Of a stretch of DNA of 16,589 nucleotides, positions 1 to 7,741 are shown piece by piece; position 1 is the stretch's first letter; the number at the start of each line of letters is the position of its first letter. A program made the translations under genes and the position numbers. This DNA comes from Thalassolituus sp. UBA674 (GTDB lineage Bacteria; Pseudomonadota; Gammaproteobacteria; Pseudomonadales; Oceanobacteraceae). The notes under the pieces are model-generated. The model ran no database searches, was not told where the DNA came from, and was given only the letters and a program-made list of their open reading frames with translations. The DNA lies in NCBI GenBank assembly GCA_002298335.1, contig DBNK01000013.1, forward strand, positions 1 to 16,589, given 5' to 3'.

Positions 1-1
1 T

Positions 2-559
2 GAACGCCTGATTAATCCGCGCCCGATTGATGATGTCGGACTGGGGATTGGTGTCATGGCCTTTTCGACCATAGCGACCATCACTCTGGTGATGTACCAG
101 CGCTGGGTTGCCGCCCGTACGTCATCGCTGGCCATTAAGGCGGATTCTGCACACTACCTTGGCGACATTCTCACCAGTGCGGCGGTTGTGCTGGCGCTGA
201 TCGCCTCGAAGATGGAGGTGTACTGGCTTGATCCCTTGGTGGCGGTACTGATTGCTGTCGTGCTGATATGGAGTGCGGTTGGTATTCTGCGCGAGTCGTT
301 CCGTATCCTGATGGATTCCGCCATGGCGGAAGAAGATGAAAAGACCATTATTGATATGATAACCGCGACTCAGGGTATTCACGGTTTTCATGATCTCAGG
401 ACACGTCAGTCAGGCGTGCTACAGTTTATTCAGTTCCATATCGATATGAATGGACAGCAGAGCCTGCGGCAGGCTCATGATATAGGTGATGCACTGGAGC
501 ACAGGATCCGTGACCGGTTCCCCCAGGCTGAGGTAATTGTTCATTATGATCCGGTTTGA
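2..559 (+). CDS. fieF: Cation-efflux pump FieF (CDF family), 5'-truncated
   Basis: C-terminal 185 residues of a cation diffusion facilitator, an inner-membrane proton-coupled exporter of divalent metals such as iron and zinc; the 5' end lies outside the window (E. coli YiiP/FieF has about 300 residues). The visible part holds transmembrane segments and a HYLGD motif, matching the His and Asp of the YiiP transport site in helix 5. The cytoplasmic domain follows, with FHDLRTRQSG, FIQFH and a terminal VHYDP; these carry the His/His/His-Asp ligands known from the YiiP dimer interface. The protein ends just after VHYDPV, slightly shorter than E. coli FieF. Its stop overlaps the next start as TGATG, so the two genes are probably co-translated. 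Family is certain; metal specificity cannot be read from the fragment. Confidence 0.93.
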   Translation, partial: ERLINPRPIDDVGLGIGVMAFSTIATITLVMYQRWVAARTSSLAIKADSAHYLGDILTSAAVVLALIASKMEVYWLDPLVAVLIAVVLIWSAVGILRESFRILMDSAMAEEDEKTIIDMITATQGIHGFHDLRTRQSGVLQFIQFHIDMNGQQSLRQAHDIGDALEHRIRDRFPQAEVIVHYDPV

Positions 560-1722
560 TGCGATTTAGGCTGCGACTTCTGGCAACAACGCTGGTTTGT
601 CATGGAGTGCTGGGTATTCTGCCGGTTAAGGCAGAAGACAGCATCCCGACTCCGGCGCAGCCTGTGGTATCTGAGGGCGCTGTTCCTGCGGAGGAAGGTA
701 CGGCAGAGTATCCTCCGGAGCCGGGAATTCCGGACACAGAAACGGCCGATACAGCAGCGGCCGATTCTGCAACCGCAGAGGCCGGAACCCCTGCCGATAC
801 CTCATCTGAGGCCCCTGATCCTGCTGGCCAGGATGTCACTCACCCCTCCGCTGCCCCGGCCGATTCTGAGCAGATTGATTTTGCCGACCGCTCAAGACTC
901 TGGGTTGTACACCGGCTGGATACTCTCTCCGGCAGTCTGGATACCTTCTTCATGAATATGCTGTTTGATGAGCAGCTGGTGGATCAGGATATCCGCGGGA
1001 ATACGGCGCGTATTTCCGCCAGTTCATACCGGGTACGGCATGAGCTGACTGAGTATAAGCTCGGGCTGGGTGTCAATATTGTTCTGCCCAACACCAATGA
1101 ACGTCTGAACCTGCTGATCAGCTCGCAGGGTGAGGACGAAGGTAACGAACCCGATATCATCCGCAGTGCCGAGCGGGCAAATTATGTGGCGGCACTGCGT
1201 TTTATCATCCGCGAAAGCAGGCGTTGGAAAATCGATGCTGATGCCGGGGTGAACTGGGCTCTTATTCCGGATCCTTACACGCGGATACGTGCACGGCGGC
1301 CACTGGAATACGGATTTATGCGGTTCCGTTTCACTCAGGAGCTGAACTACTACACCAAGGAAGGATACGGTGAAAAAACCGATTTACGGTTTGATTTTCT
1401 GGTGAGTGAACAGAAGCTGCTGCGCTTTGAAACCGGCGCATCGTATCTGCTGAACGATGAATATTTCAAACTGCGCTACGGTGCCGGTCTGTTCAATCAG
1501 GTCAGCCGGAAATTTGCTTATGTGGTGCAGGCCGGAGCTACGGGTAGCACCGAATACGGGACGACGTTTGACCGCTATGTTGCGGGTATCCGTTTCCGGC
1601 GTCAGATTTATAAAGACTGGATGTTCTTTGAAGTCCATCCGCAGATGATCTGGGCGGATGAATATGACTGGAATCACCGTCCGGCGCTGCTGCTGAAACT
1701 CGAAGCCGAACTGGCTGAATAA
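559..1722 (+). CDS. Exported protein with disordered linker and beta-rich C-terminus, unknown function
   Basis: 387 residues; I do not recognise the family. A signal peptide covers about residues 1-25 (RLRLLATT core, cleavage likely after VKA). Residues about 26-107 are a linker rich in Pro, Glu, Ala, Thr, Ser and Asp with almost no hydrophobic positions. From about 145 to the end the protein shows repeated alternating amphipathic stretches, many Tyr/Arg/Phe and short turns, which suggests an outer-membrane beta barrel. It does not end in the usual aromatic residue (last residues LEAELAE), a weak point for the barrel idea. The start is the ATG in the TGATG overlap with fieF; a TTG one codon earlier is possible but less likely. 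Translational coupling to a metal exporter is the only functional hint. Confidence 0.8.
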   Translation: MRFRLRLLATTLVCHGVLGILPVKAEDSIPTPAQPVVSEGAVPAEEGTAEYPPEPGIPDTETADTAAADSATAEAGTPADTSSEAPDPAGQDVTHPSAAPADSEQIDFADRSRLWVVHRLDTLSGSLDTFFMNMLFDEQLVDQDIRGNTARISASSYRVRHELTEYKLGLGVNIVLPNTNERLNLLISSQGEDEGNEPDIIRSAERANYVAALRFIIRESRRWKIDADAGVNWALIPDPYTRIRARRPLEYGFMRFRFTQELNYYTKEGYGEKTDLRFDFLVSEQKLLRFETGASYLLNDEYFKLRYGAGLFNQVSRKFAYVVQAGATGSTEYGTTFDRYVAGIRFRRQIYKDWMFFEVHPQMIWADEYDWNHRPALLLKLEAELAE

Positions 1723-1847
1723 ACGTTCTCTACCGTTTTCCTACCGTAAACTGATTCATTTCCTGCAATTTCAGCCAGTTTGTGTTCTGAGCTTGTTACA
1801 AAACGTAAGATTAACGAAAAATCCTGTATCTTCAGCAGCATATAGAC

Positions 1848-1859
1848 TGGTCACGACCA
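1848..1859. promoter_or_regulatory. Short perfect dyad upstream of cyclase gene
   Basis: TGGTC-AC-GACCA, five-base arms with a two-base centre, in the leader region of the membrane diguanylate cyclase. It could be an operator half-turn dyad, but arms this short can arise by chance. I see no convincing -35/-10 pair in 1723-1977; TAAGAT at 1806-1811 is the best -10 candidate and lacks a good -35. Confidence 0.25.
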
Positions 1860-1977
1860 TATTTTGTCTAGACTGTTAACTGGATCTGTATGCATTCTTA
1901 ACAGTAGCAAATGCAATCCCAGGCTGTGTTTGCAGCCGTCCGGCGCTGGGTCAGGCGTGAAATTTTCAGGTACGTCA

Positions 1978-3246
1978 GTGACAGATTTTATACTTCAACA
2001 GGACAGCAGAATCATCCGGCCACTGGAGCGTCAGATTGATGTTCTTTCGGACCTGATTCAGCAGGATAAGAGCCACCAGAAGTTTCCGGCGGAACTGGAA
2101 AACGAGTACGAGGAATTCCGCCGCAATCAGATGGTAGCTCAGGACATGCATCTGATTTCTGCTGGCCTCATCGTATTTCTGGTGTTTTCCTGGGCCGAAC
2201 TCTACATGACCGGCGGCCGTAGTATCAGTGTTTTTATCATTCGCTGCCTGATCACCTTTGGCTGTTTTGTCGCACTCTACATGGTGCCGCGTACGCGCCT
2301 GCTGAACTATGGTTTTGAGATCGTCGCGCTCGGCGCTTATATCTGCTTTCTGACCTTGCTGTGGCAGATCGTCGCTTATGCGGATGACCCGAACCGGTAT
2401 CTGTACCATCTCGGTATCATCCCGATGCTGGTTTTTATGCTGCTGAGTCTGCGCAACAGTTATCGCATGATGATGGTGGCCTCGCTGTCTATGCTGGCCA
2501 GTTACGTTATTGTACTGCTGAGTTTCAGGGTAATGGGGGAGGCCAGCCCGTACGATAATTTTGCCCGCCAGCTGACCCCGTTTTATCTGCTCTTCCTGCT
2601 GATCCAGATCGCTATGAACACCTACCTCAGTTATGTGATTGAGTCGGGTTCGCGGTCTGAGTTTGTCAAAAACCGCTTGCTGGCTCTGGAAGCCCAGCGT
2701 TTACAGTACCTTGGTCAGCGCCTGCAGCAGTTGTCGACAACCGACGGTCTCACCGGCATTGCCAACCGCCGTTACCTGGAAGAAAAGCTCGCCAGTGAAT
2801 GGGCCAGGGGAGTCCGCAGCCAGCAGCAGCTGGCGTTGATCATGCTGGACGTAGATTACTTTAAAGATTTTAACGATGCCTACGGCCATCAGGCCGGAGA
2901 TGAGTGCCTGCGATTGGTGACCGGAGCCATCCGTGTTGCCTGCCGTCGTCACGGCGATTTCTGCGCCCGTTACGGCGGTGAGGAGTTTGTGGTGGTGCTG
3001 CCGGATACGTCAGAAGATGACGCTCTGCTGATCGCCGATGAAATCCGTCAGCGGGTAATGACGCTGGAGATGGAACACGCTACGTCCGAGTTCGGGCTGG
3101 TGACGGTGAGTCTGGGGGTGGCAGCAGCGGTTCCGGCCAAAGACGGGTCGTATGAAAATCTGTTGCGGCTGGCGGATATGGCACTGTACCAGTCGAAAGA
3201 CAGCGGCCGTAATCAGGTGACCGCTGCTGCCGCACTGGACGCCTGA
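1978..3246 (+). CDS. Membrane-bound diguanylate cyclase (GGDEF)
   Basis: 422 residues from the GTG at 1978. Condenses two GTP to cyclic-di-GMP. Layout: a charged N-terminal stretch (about 1-50, coiled-coil-like, with QIDVLSDLIQQDKSH), then six hydrophobic segments at about 59-77, 81-103, 107-134, 143-158, 162-184 and 200-222, then a GGDEF domain from about 250. The catalytic signature is GGEEF (333-337) with metal-binding D291 in MLDVDYF, and an RHGD inhibitory I-site (324-327) at the usual five-residue distance, so an active, product-inhibited enzyme is predicted. The membrane domain is presumably a sensor of unknown ligand. Start choice: the frame stays open to a TTG at 1864 and a GTG at 1957; the GTG at 1978 has CAGG seven bases upstream and removes a Cys-rich, unusual N-terminus. 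It converges with the acyltransferase at 3277. Confidence 0.9.
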   Translation: MTDFILQQDSRIIRPLERQIDVLSDLIQQDKSHQKFPAELENEYEEFRRNQMVAQDMHLISAGLIVFLVFSWAELYMTGGRSISVFIIRCLITFGCFVALYMVPRTRLLNYGFEIVALGAYICFLTLLWQIVAYADDPNRYLYHLGIIPMLVFMLLSLRNSYRMMMVASLSMLASYVIVLLSFRVMGEASPYDNFARQLTPFYLLFLLIQIAMNTYLSYVIESGSRSEFVKNRLLALEAQRLQYLGQRLQQLSTTDGLTGIANRRYLEEKLASEWARGVRSQQQLALIMLDVDYFKDFNDAYGHQAGDECLRLVTGAIRVACRRHGDFCARYGGEEFVVVLPDTSEDDALLIADEIRQRVMTLEMEHATSEFGLVTVSLGVAAAVPAKDGSYENLLRLADMALYQSKDSGRNQVTAAAALDA

Positions 3247-3269
3247 GCCCGGCCGGAGATCAGCCGGGC
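3247..3269. terminator. Hairpin between convergent genes
   Basis: GCCCGGC, nine-base loop, GCCGGGC: a perfect seven-base-pair GC-rich stem starting right after the cyclase stop and ending seven bases before the acyltransferase stop. It is placed to serve both strands. Neither side has a T-run, so it is not a classical intrinsic terminator and may instead be an mRNA-end stabiliser. Confidence 0.45.
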
Positions 3270-3276
3270 GGAAGCG

Positions 3277-4161
3277 TCAGTTTCCGCTGCGCAGGCTTTC
3301 CAGTCTGGCGTCTTTTTCTTCCCAGAGCTTGGTCAGCCAGAGTTGGAAGTTCAGACGGTACTGTTCGTCGTTCTCGTAGTCGCCGTTGAGCAGTTCTGCC
3401 GGAATCGGCTTCTGTTCAACAATCACAGTAACCCGCTCCATTTTCCCCTGCATGAATTCCCAGAAGGTCGGAACGCCGTCCGGATAATCGATGGTGACAT
3501 CGAGAATCGAATCAAACTGATCCCCCATGGAGCTGAGTGCGAAGGCCATACCACCGGCACGTGGCTTCAGCAGATGTTTAAAGGGGGACTCCTGAGAGTC
3601 ATGCTTGCTTTTGGTGAAGCGGGTGCCTTCGACAAAGTTCATCACACTGGTCGGCAGATCTTTGAATTTCTCACAGGCCTGACGCGTGGTTTCGATATCT
3701 TTGCCTTTCATCTCAGGGTGCTTTTTCAGGTATTCCTTGGTGTAGCGCTTCATAAACGGAAAGTCGAGTGCCCACCAGGCCGCACCGAGAATCGGTACCC
3801 AGATCAGGTTCTGCTTGAGGAAGAATTTAAGCAGCGGGATACGCATGTTCAGTGAGTGCTGCAGCACCAGAATGTCGACCCAGCTCTGATGGTTGGAGAC
3901 CACGAAGTACCAGCCTTTGCGGCTCAGGGAAGCCGGACGCTGGACGTCCCAGTTCATTTTCTGGGTCAGCATCATCCAGCCGGAGTTGCCGGTAATCCAG
4001 AGGTTGGCAATGGTATTCAGAATCCAGGTAATGACTTTGCGGGTGCCTGTATGCGGAATGACTACCTTGAGGAAGGTGAAGGAAAACAGAAACAAACCCC
4101 AGAAGAGGGTGTTGAGCAGCAGCAGCAGACTGGCAAGTCCCGCAGAAACGTAAGCCGGCAT
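3277..4161 (-). CDS. PlsC/YihG-type lysophospholipid acyltransferase
   Basis: 294 residues. Transfers a fatty acyl chain to a lysophospholipid, typically 1-acyl-glycerol-3-phosphate, at the inner membrane. An N-terminal hydrophobic anchor covers about residues 5-36. Block I is NHQSWVD with catalytic H91 and D96 (HX4D), followed by KFFLKQ and WVPILGAAWW, then block III FVEGTR (176-181). KFFLKQ, WALDFPFMKR and GKDIETTR resemble E. coli YihG more than PlsC itself, which is shorter. It starts six bases after the pta stop, with AAGGA overlapping the pta end as ribosome-binding site, so it is the third gene of the ackA-pta operon. It is a possible second acyltransferase for ornithine lipid given the OlsB-like gene at 8709-9485, but its YihG resemblance makes that a weak idea. 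Confidence 0.88.
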   Translation of the reverse strand: MPAYVSAGLASLLLLLNTLFWGLFLFSFTFLKVVIPHTGTRKVITWILNTIANLWITGNSGWMMLTQKMNWDVQRPASLSRKGWYFVVSNHQSWVDILVLQHSLNMRIPLLKFFLKQNLIWVPILGAAWWALDFPFMKRYTKEYLKKHPEMKGKDIETTRQACEKFKDLPTSVMNFVEGTRFTKSKHDSQESPFKHLLKPRAGGMAFALSSMGDQFDSILDVTIDYPDGVPTFWEFMQGKMERVTVIVEQKPIPAELLNGDYENDEQYRLNFQLWLTKLWEEKDARLESLRSGN

Positions 4162-4167
4162 GAGCGG

Positions 4168-6285
4168 TTAATCCTTTTGTTGTTGAGACTGAATCACGGT
4201 CAGGGCAATGGTGTAGACGATGTCCTCAATCAGAGCACCGCGCGACAGGTCATTCACCGGCTTGGCCAGACCCTGCAGCATAGGGCCGATACTGATGACA
4301 TTGGCTGAACGCTGTACCGCCTTATAGGTGGTGTTACCTGTGTTCAGATCCGGGAAGATCAGTACCGTGGCCTGACCGGCGACCTTGCTGTCCGGCGCCT
4401 TGGATTTCGCGACGCTGGCCGTGGTGGCAGCATCATATTGTAAAGGCCCGTCAATCTCCAGATCAGGGCGGCGCTCATGGACAATGCGGGTTGCCTCACG
4501 CACCTTCTCCACATCGGCCCCTGTACCGGATTCACCGGTGGAGTAGCTCAGCATGGCAATGCGCACAGGTATACCCATAGCCTGGGCAGACTCCGCTGAC
4601 TGAATGGCAATGTCGGCCAGCTCTTCCGCGTTCGGGTCCGGGTTCACGGCACAGTCGCCGTACACCAGCACCTGATCGGGCAGCCCCATAAAGAACACAG
4701 ACGATACGATGCGTGCGTTCTCTTTGGTTTTGATCAGCTGCAGTGCCGGACGGATGGTATTGGCCGTGGTGTGAATCGCACCGGAGACCAGACCATCGAC
4801 CTCACCTTTGGCCAGCATCATGGTGCCCAGCACCACGTTATCTTCTAATTGTGACAATGCCATGGGCGCGGTCAGATTCTTGTGCTTACGCAGCTCAACC
4901 ATGGCGTCAACGTACTGCTCGCGGGCGCTCTCAGGTTCGAGCAGGGTCAGATCTTCCGGCAGCTCCACCGCCTGGGCCTTGGCAACCTGACGGATTTTTT
5001 CTTCATTACCGAGCAGAATACAGTCGGCAATACCGCGGGTCTGACAGATCACTGCTGCCTGAATGGTGCGCGGTTCCTCACCTTCCGGCAGAACAATGCG
5101 GCGTTTGTCGGCACGGGCTTTGGCAACCAGCTGATGGCGGAAGGCCGCCGGGCTCAGGCGTGGCGCTCTGGGTTCACCGATGTAGCTGGTCAGTGCCGGG
5201 GCGTCGAGGTGCTCAGCTACGGTATTGACGATACGCTGCACCCGGTCCGGGTCATCCGCCGGCACATGAGTGTTGATCTCTGACAGAATGCGCGCGGTGC
5301 GGAAACTGTTGCCATCGACACTCAGCAGCGGCAGGCCGCTCTGCCAGGCTGAGCTGCAGAACTCCATCAGGGCGTCGTCCGGAACCAGGTTTCCGGTCAG
5401 CAGCAGACCGGCCAGTGGCGTGCCGTTAGTAGCGGCGAGCGCGGTGGCGGCGATGATGTCGGCGCGATCCCCCGGGGTGACGATCAGGTTACCCGGCTGC
5501 AGCTGATGCAGCATGTTGGGAATGGTGCGTGCGCACAGGCTGACGCGTGCCACACGGCGGCTTTCCAGTTCACCTTTCTGCAGAACGGTGGCATTGAGCG
5601 CGCGGGCAACGTCCATGGTGCGGGGGCTGAGCAGAGTCGGGTCCCAGGGAATGACCCCCAGTACCGGGCAGTTGCGGATGGTCAGCGACTGGCATTCTTC
5701 CGCGCTGCTGGCTGAGCTGGGGACATTGTTCAGCTCTTCTTCAGACGTCGGCAGGTTGCCTTCCAGATGCGGAGCGCCGGCTTTGTTGATGATGCAGCCC
5801 ATAATGCTGGCTTTGCTGCCACCAAATACGCCCATCTGCAGTTTCACTGCGGCGGCAATCTCGCTGGTGCTGTGTCCCTGAGCATTGGCGACCAGCAACA
5901 CCGAGGCGTTCAGTGCTTTGGACATCTCGACGTTGAGTTTGGCGGTGTACGGCTCGTTGCGGTCTGGCAACAGACCTTCAATCACCATTACATCGCAGTC
6001 GCTGGCCACTTCGGCGTGTTTGCCGACCACGTCTTCCAGCACGCGGTCGAGCATGCCGTCACTGACCTGCTGCTGGACTTCGCTGAGTTTCAGTGGGTCT
6101 GGCGTCTGCAGCTGCAGGACGTCCCGGGCGAGGGTGACGGAACGTTCTTCCTCTTCGTAATCCGGGGCGATGGCTTTGACAAAACCCACTTTCAGACCCT
6201 GAGCATCGAGTGCCCGGACCAGACCCAGGCTGACGGTGGTCAGGCCGCTTCCGGCACTGGTGGGGGCGACTAAGATGTTGATCAT
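4168..6285 (-). CDS. pta: Phosphate acetyltransferase, long three-domain form
   Basis: 705 residues (E. coli Pta 714). Interconverts acetyl-CoA plus phosphate with acetyl phosphate plus CoA in the cytoplasm. The N-terminal P-loop-like domain begins with APTSAGSGLTTVSLG (about 7-21); a DRTGG-type regulatory domain lies at about 222-340; the catalytic PTA domain runs from about 382 to the end, with YSTGESGTG (581-589), FPDLNTGN (644-651) and KPVNDLSRG (675-683). All signature blocks are intact, so activity is expected. Its ATG overlaps the ackA TGA as ATGA, giving the transcription order ackA then pta, the same as in E. coli. In well-studied relatives the N-terminal region mediates allosteric control by metabolites such as pyruvate and NADH; whether that holds here is inference. 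Confidence 0.97.
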   Translation of the reverse strand: MINILVAPTSAGSGLTTVSLGLVRALDAQGLKVGFVKAIAPDYEEEERSVTLARDVLQLQTPDPLKLSEVQQQVSDGMLDRVLEDVVGKHAEVASDCDVMVIEGLLPDRNEPYTAKLNVEMSKALNASVLLVANAQGHSTSEIAAAVKLQMGVFGGSKASIMGCIINKAGAPHLEGNLPTSEEELNNVPSSASSAEECQSLTIRNCPVLGVIPWDPTLLSPRTMDVARALNATVLQKGELESRRVARVSLCARTIPNMLHQLQPGNLIVTPGDRADIIAATALAATNGTPLAGLLLTGNLVPDDALMEFCSSAWQSGLPLLSVDGNSFRTARILSEINTHVPADDPDRVQRIVNTVAEHLDAPALTSYIGEPRAPRLSPAAFRHQLVAKARADKRRIVLPEGEEPRTIQAAVICQTRGIADCILLGNEEKIRQVAKAQAVELPEDLTLLEPESAREQYVDAMVELRKHKNLTAPMALSQLEDNVVLGTMMLAKGEVDGLVSGAIHTTANTIRPALQLIKTKENARIVSSVFFMGLPDQVLVYGDCAVNPDPNAEELADIAIQSAESAQAMGIPVRIAMLSYSTGESGTGADVEKVREATRIVHERRPDLEIDGPLQYDAATTASVAKSKAPDSKVAGQATVLIFPDLNTGNTTYKAVQRSANVISIGPMLQGLAKPVNDLSRGALIEDIVYTIALTVIQSQQQKD

Positions 6286-7472
6286 AAACCGGCTACCTCG
6301 TATGTATCCTGAGCAATCATGTATTCCTCGTTGGTCGGGATGACCATCACCAAAGGCGTGTCTGCGGCACTGATACGTCCGCTGTCGTCTCCGTGTTGCT
6401 GATTCAGCTCACTGTCCAATGGGTGGGGCTGGCTCTGCCAGAACGCCAGCACGCGCGCCCGGATGCTGGCGGCGTGTTCACCGATTCCGCCGGTGAATAT
6501 CAGGGCGTCGGTCGTGGGCAGGCTGGTGGACAGGGCCGACAGCTGGCGCGCAATGCGGAAGCAGAAGGCATCAATTGCACGGGTCGCGGCGGCACGGGTG
6601 TCTGCGCTTTCATCGTCGGCTTCAGCCTGCAGCAGGGTGCGCATATCGTTGCTGATGCCGGACAGGCCGAGCAGGCCGCTCTGTTTGTTCAGAGCTTCCA
6701 GCACCTCATCAGCGGACATCCCCGTCGTTTTCATCATGTGTGCCTGCAGACCGGGATCAATGTCGCCGCTGCGGGTGCCCATGATCAGGCCTTCCAGCGG
6801 CGTCAGGCCCATGGTGGTATCCACCGACTGTCCGGCGCGCACGGCACAGGCACTGCAGCCGTTGCCCAGATGGGCGATCAGCAGATTGAGCTCAGCGGGG
6901 TCCCTGTTCAGGCGGCGGGCGGCCTCGCCAGTGATGTAGCGGAAGCTGGTGCCGTGAAAACCGTAACGGCGCACATGCTGTTCTTCGTACCAGGCATAGG
7001 GCACACCGTAGAGGTACGCGGGTTGTGGCAGGGTCTGGTGAAAAGCGGTATCAAACACGGCAACATTGGGGACACCGGGAAACAGCTCCCGGCTGAGCTC
7101 AATTCCCATCAGATTCATCGGATTGTGCAGAGGGGCCAGGCGGTTGAGCGGTTCCAGTCTGGCCAGTGCTGCTTCGTCAATCAGGGTGCTGGCGCTGAAT
7201 GCTTCGCCACCGTGGACAATGCGGTGACCGATACCGGACAGGCCCTGCAACGCCTCGTCACAATGCTGACTGAAGGCCAGCAGGGCATCGCGGTGTGACA
7301 TGGCCGCTTCTTCCCGGTATTCCACCGTACCGCTGATGGTCAGCCGGGCGTTGTCGCTGTTCAGGCGTTCGGCCAGCGCGGTAATGTCGGGGTCGGGGTG
7401 GTGTCGGTCGCGGTAGAGCGCCAGTTTGACTGACGAGCTGCCACAGTTAATGACCAGCACGGAACGGCCCAT
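6282..7472 (-). CDS. ackA: Acetate kinase
   Basis: 396 residues (E. coli 400). Converts acetyl phosphate and ADP to acetate and ATP, reversibly. ASKHA-fold signatures are all present: VLVINCGSSSVK (N9), GHRIVHGGE (R84), VFDTAFHQ (D141, the catalytic Asp), RRYGFHGTS (H173), IAHLGNGCS, MGTRSGDIDP (R234), FTGGIGEH and PTNEEYMIAQDT near the C-terminus. The ATG at 7472 has AGGAGA six bases upstream, a strong ribosome-binding site that fixes the start. It is the first gene of an ackA-pta-acyltransferase operon and is divergent from the receiver-GGDEF gene, sharing a 265-base upstream region. No convincing -35/-10 pair was found on this strand; three overlapping palindromes lie about 50-70 bases upstream. 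Confidence 0.97.
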   Translation of the reverse strand: MGRSVLVINCGSSSVKLALYRDRHHPDPDITALAERLNSDNARLTISGTVEYREEAAMSHRDALLAFSQHCDEALQGLSGIGHRIVHGGEAFSASTLIDEAALARLEPLNRLAPLHNPMNLMGIELSRELFPGVPNVAVFDTAFHQTLPQPAYLYGVPYAWYEEQHVRRYGFHGTSFRYITGEAARRLNRDPAELNLLIAHLGNGCSACAVRAGQSVDTTMGLTPLEGLIMGTRSGDIDPGLQAHMMKTTGMSADEVLEALNKQSGLLGLSGISNDMRTLLQAEADDESADTRAAATRAIDAFCFRIARQLSALSTSLPTTDALIFTGGIGEHAASIRARVLAFWQSQPHPLDSELNQQHGDDSGRISAADTPLVMVIPTNEEYMIAQDTYEVAGL

Positions 7473-7478
7473 GATCTG

Positions 7479-7484
7479 TCTCCT
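7479..7484 (-). promoter_or_regulatory. Ribosome-binding site of ackA
   Basis: AGGAGA on the minus strand, six bases before the ackA ATG. It fixes the start codon. Confidence 0.8.
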
Positions 7485-7519
7485 GTTGTGTATACGCTGT
7501 TTTGAGGCGGATTGTTTGT

Positions 7520-7540
7520 AACATGTTCCGCGGAATATTC
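7520..7540. promoter_or_regulatory. Three overlapping palindromes upstream of ackA
   Basis: AACATGTT (7520-7527), TTCCGCGGAA (7526-7535) and GAATATTC (7533-7540) are each perfect palindromes and overlap by two or three bases. They lie in the shared ackA/GGDEF upstream region, 48-68 bases from the ackA start. The arrangement suits a dimeric regulator or paired sites; I cannot assign a factor. Confidence 0.35.
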
Positions 7541-7611
7541 AGACTGCGGCGTGCAATTAAGGCGCACCGGCTGTGACGGAATGCCTAGTGTGACAGATTC
7601 CCGGCACCGAA

Positions 7612-7640
7612 TTGTTCGTTCCTGGGCAATATTCTGTCAT
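7612..7640 (+). promoter_or_regulatory. Possible promoter of receiver-GGDEF gene
   Basis: TTGTTC (7612-7617), 17-base spacer, TGTCAT (7635-7640), about four of six consensus matches in each box. Downstream is an A/T-rich leader (7641-7680) that stands out from the surrounding sequence. Weak by itself. Confidence 0.25.
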
Positions 7641-7672
7641 ACAGTAAAAAAGCGTTAAAAATAATTAAAACC

Positions 7673-7741
7673 ATGAAAAAAGTAGTTATTCTGGCCGATA
7701 ACTTAAACACAATGTTATCAACCAGGTATACGCGGCCATGA
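7673..7741 (+). CDS. Possible 22-codon leader ORF
   Basis: ATG at 7673 opens 22 codons (beginning MKKVVILADN) and ends in a TGA at 7739-7741 that overlaps the ATG of the receiver-GGDEF gene as ATGA. This is the geometry of translational coupling. There is no Shine-Dalgarno sequence before it, only A/T-rich DNA, and a frame this short can stay open by chance. The cyclase ATG has only a weak AGG 11 bases upstream, which makes coupling attractive. The peptide beginning resembles a receiver-domain first strand, but the full receiver is encoded downstream in another frame. Confidence 0.3.
   Translation: MKKVVILADNLNTMLSTRYTRP

Noticed and set aside
602..955. Alternative-frame ORF through the linker of the exported protein
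   Set aside because: The linker's Pro/Ala/Glu codons keep other frames open; the translation is Arg/Pro/Leu-rich with no family look and no ribosome-binding site.
3343..4308. Two plus-strand frames opposite the acyltransferase and pta end
   Set aside because: Antisense to genes with intact catalytic motifs; no independent support.
6393..7298. Long open frame (301 codons) on the plus strand inside ackA
   Set aside because: It is antisense to a complete acetate kinase with all motifs; its translation is low-complexity Gly/Gln/His-rich and resembles no family. GC-rich codon bias leaves such frames open.
7572..7594. TGTGAC direct repeats (7572 and 7589) as a CRP/Vfr site
   Set aside because: CRP sites need an inverted TCACA half at the right distance; none is present, only a direct repeat.
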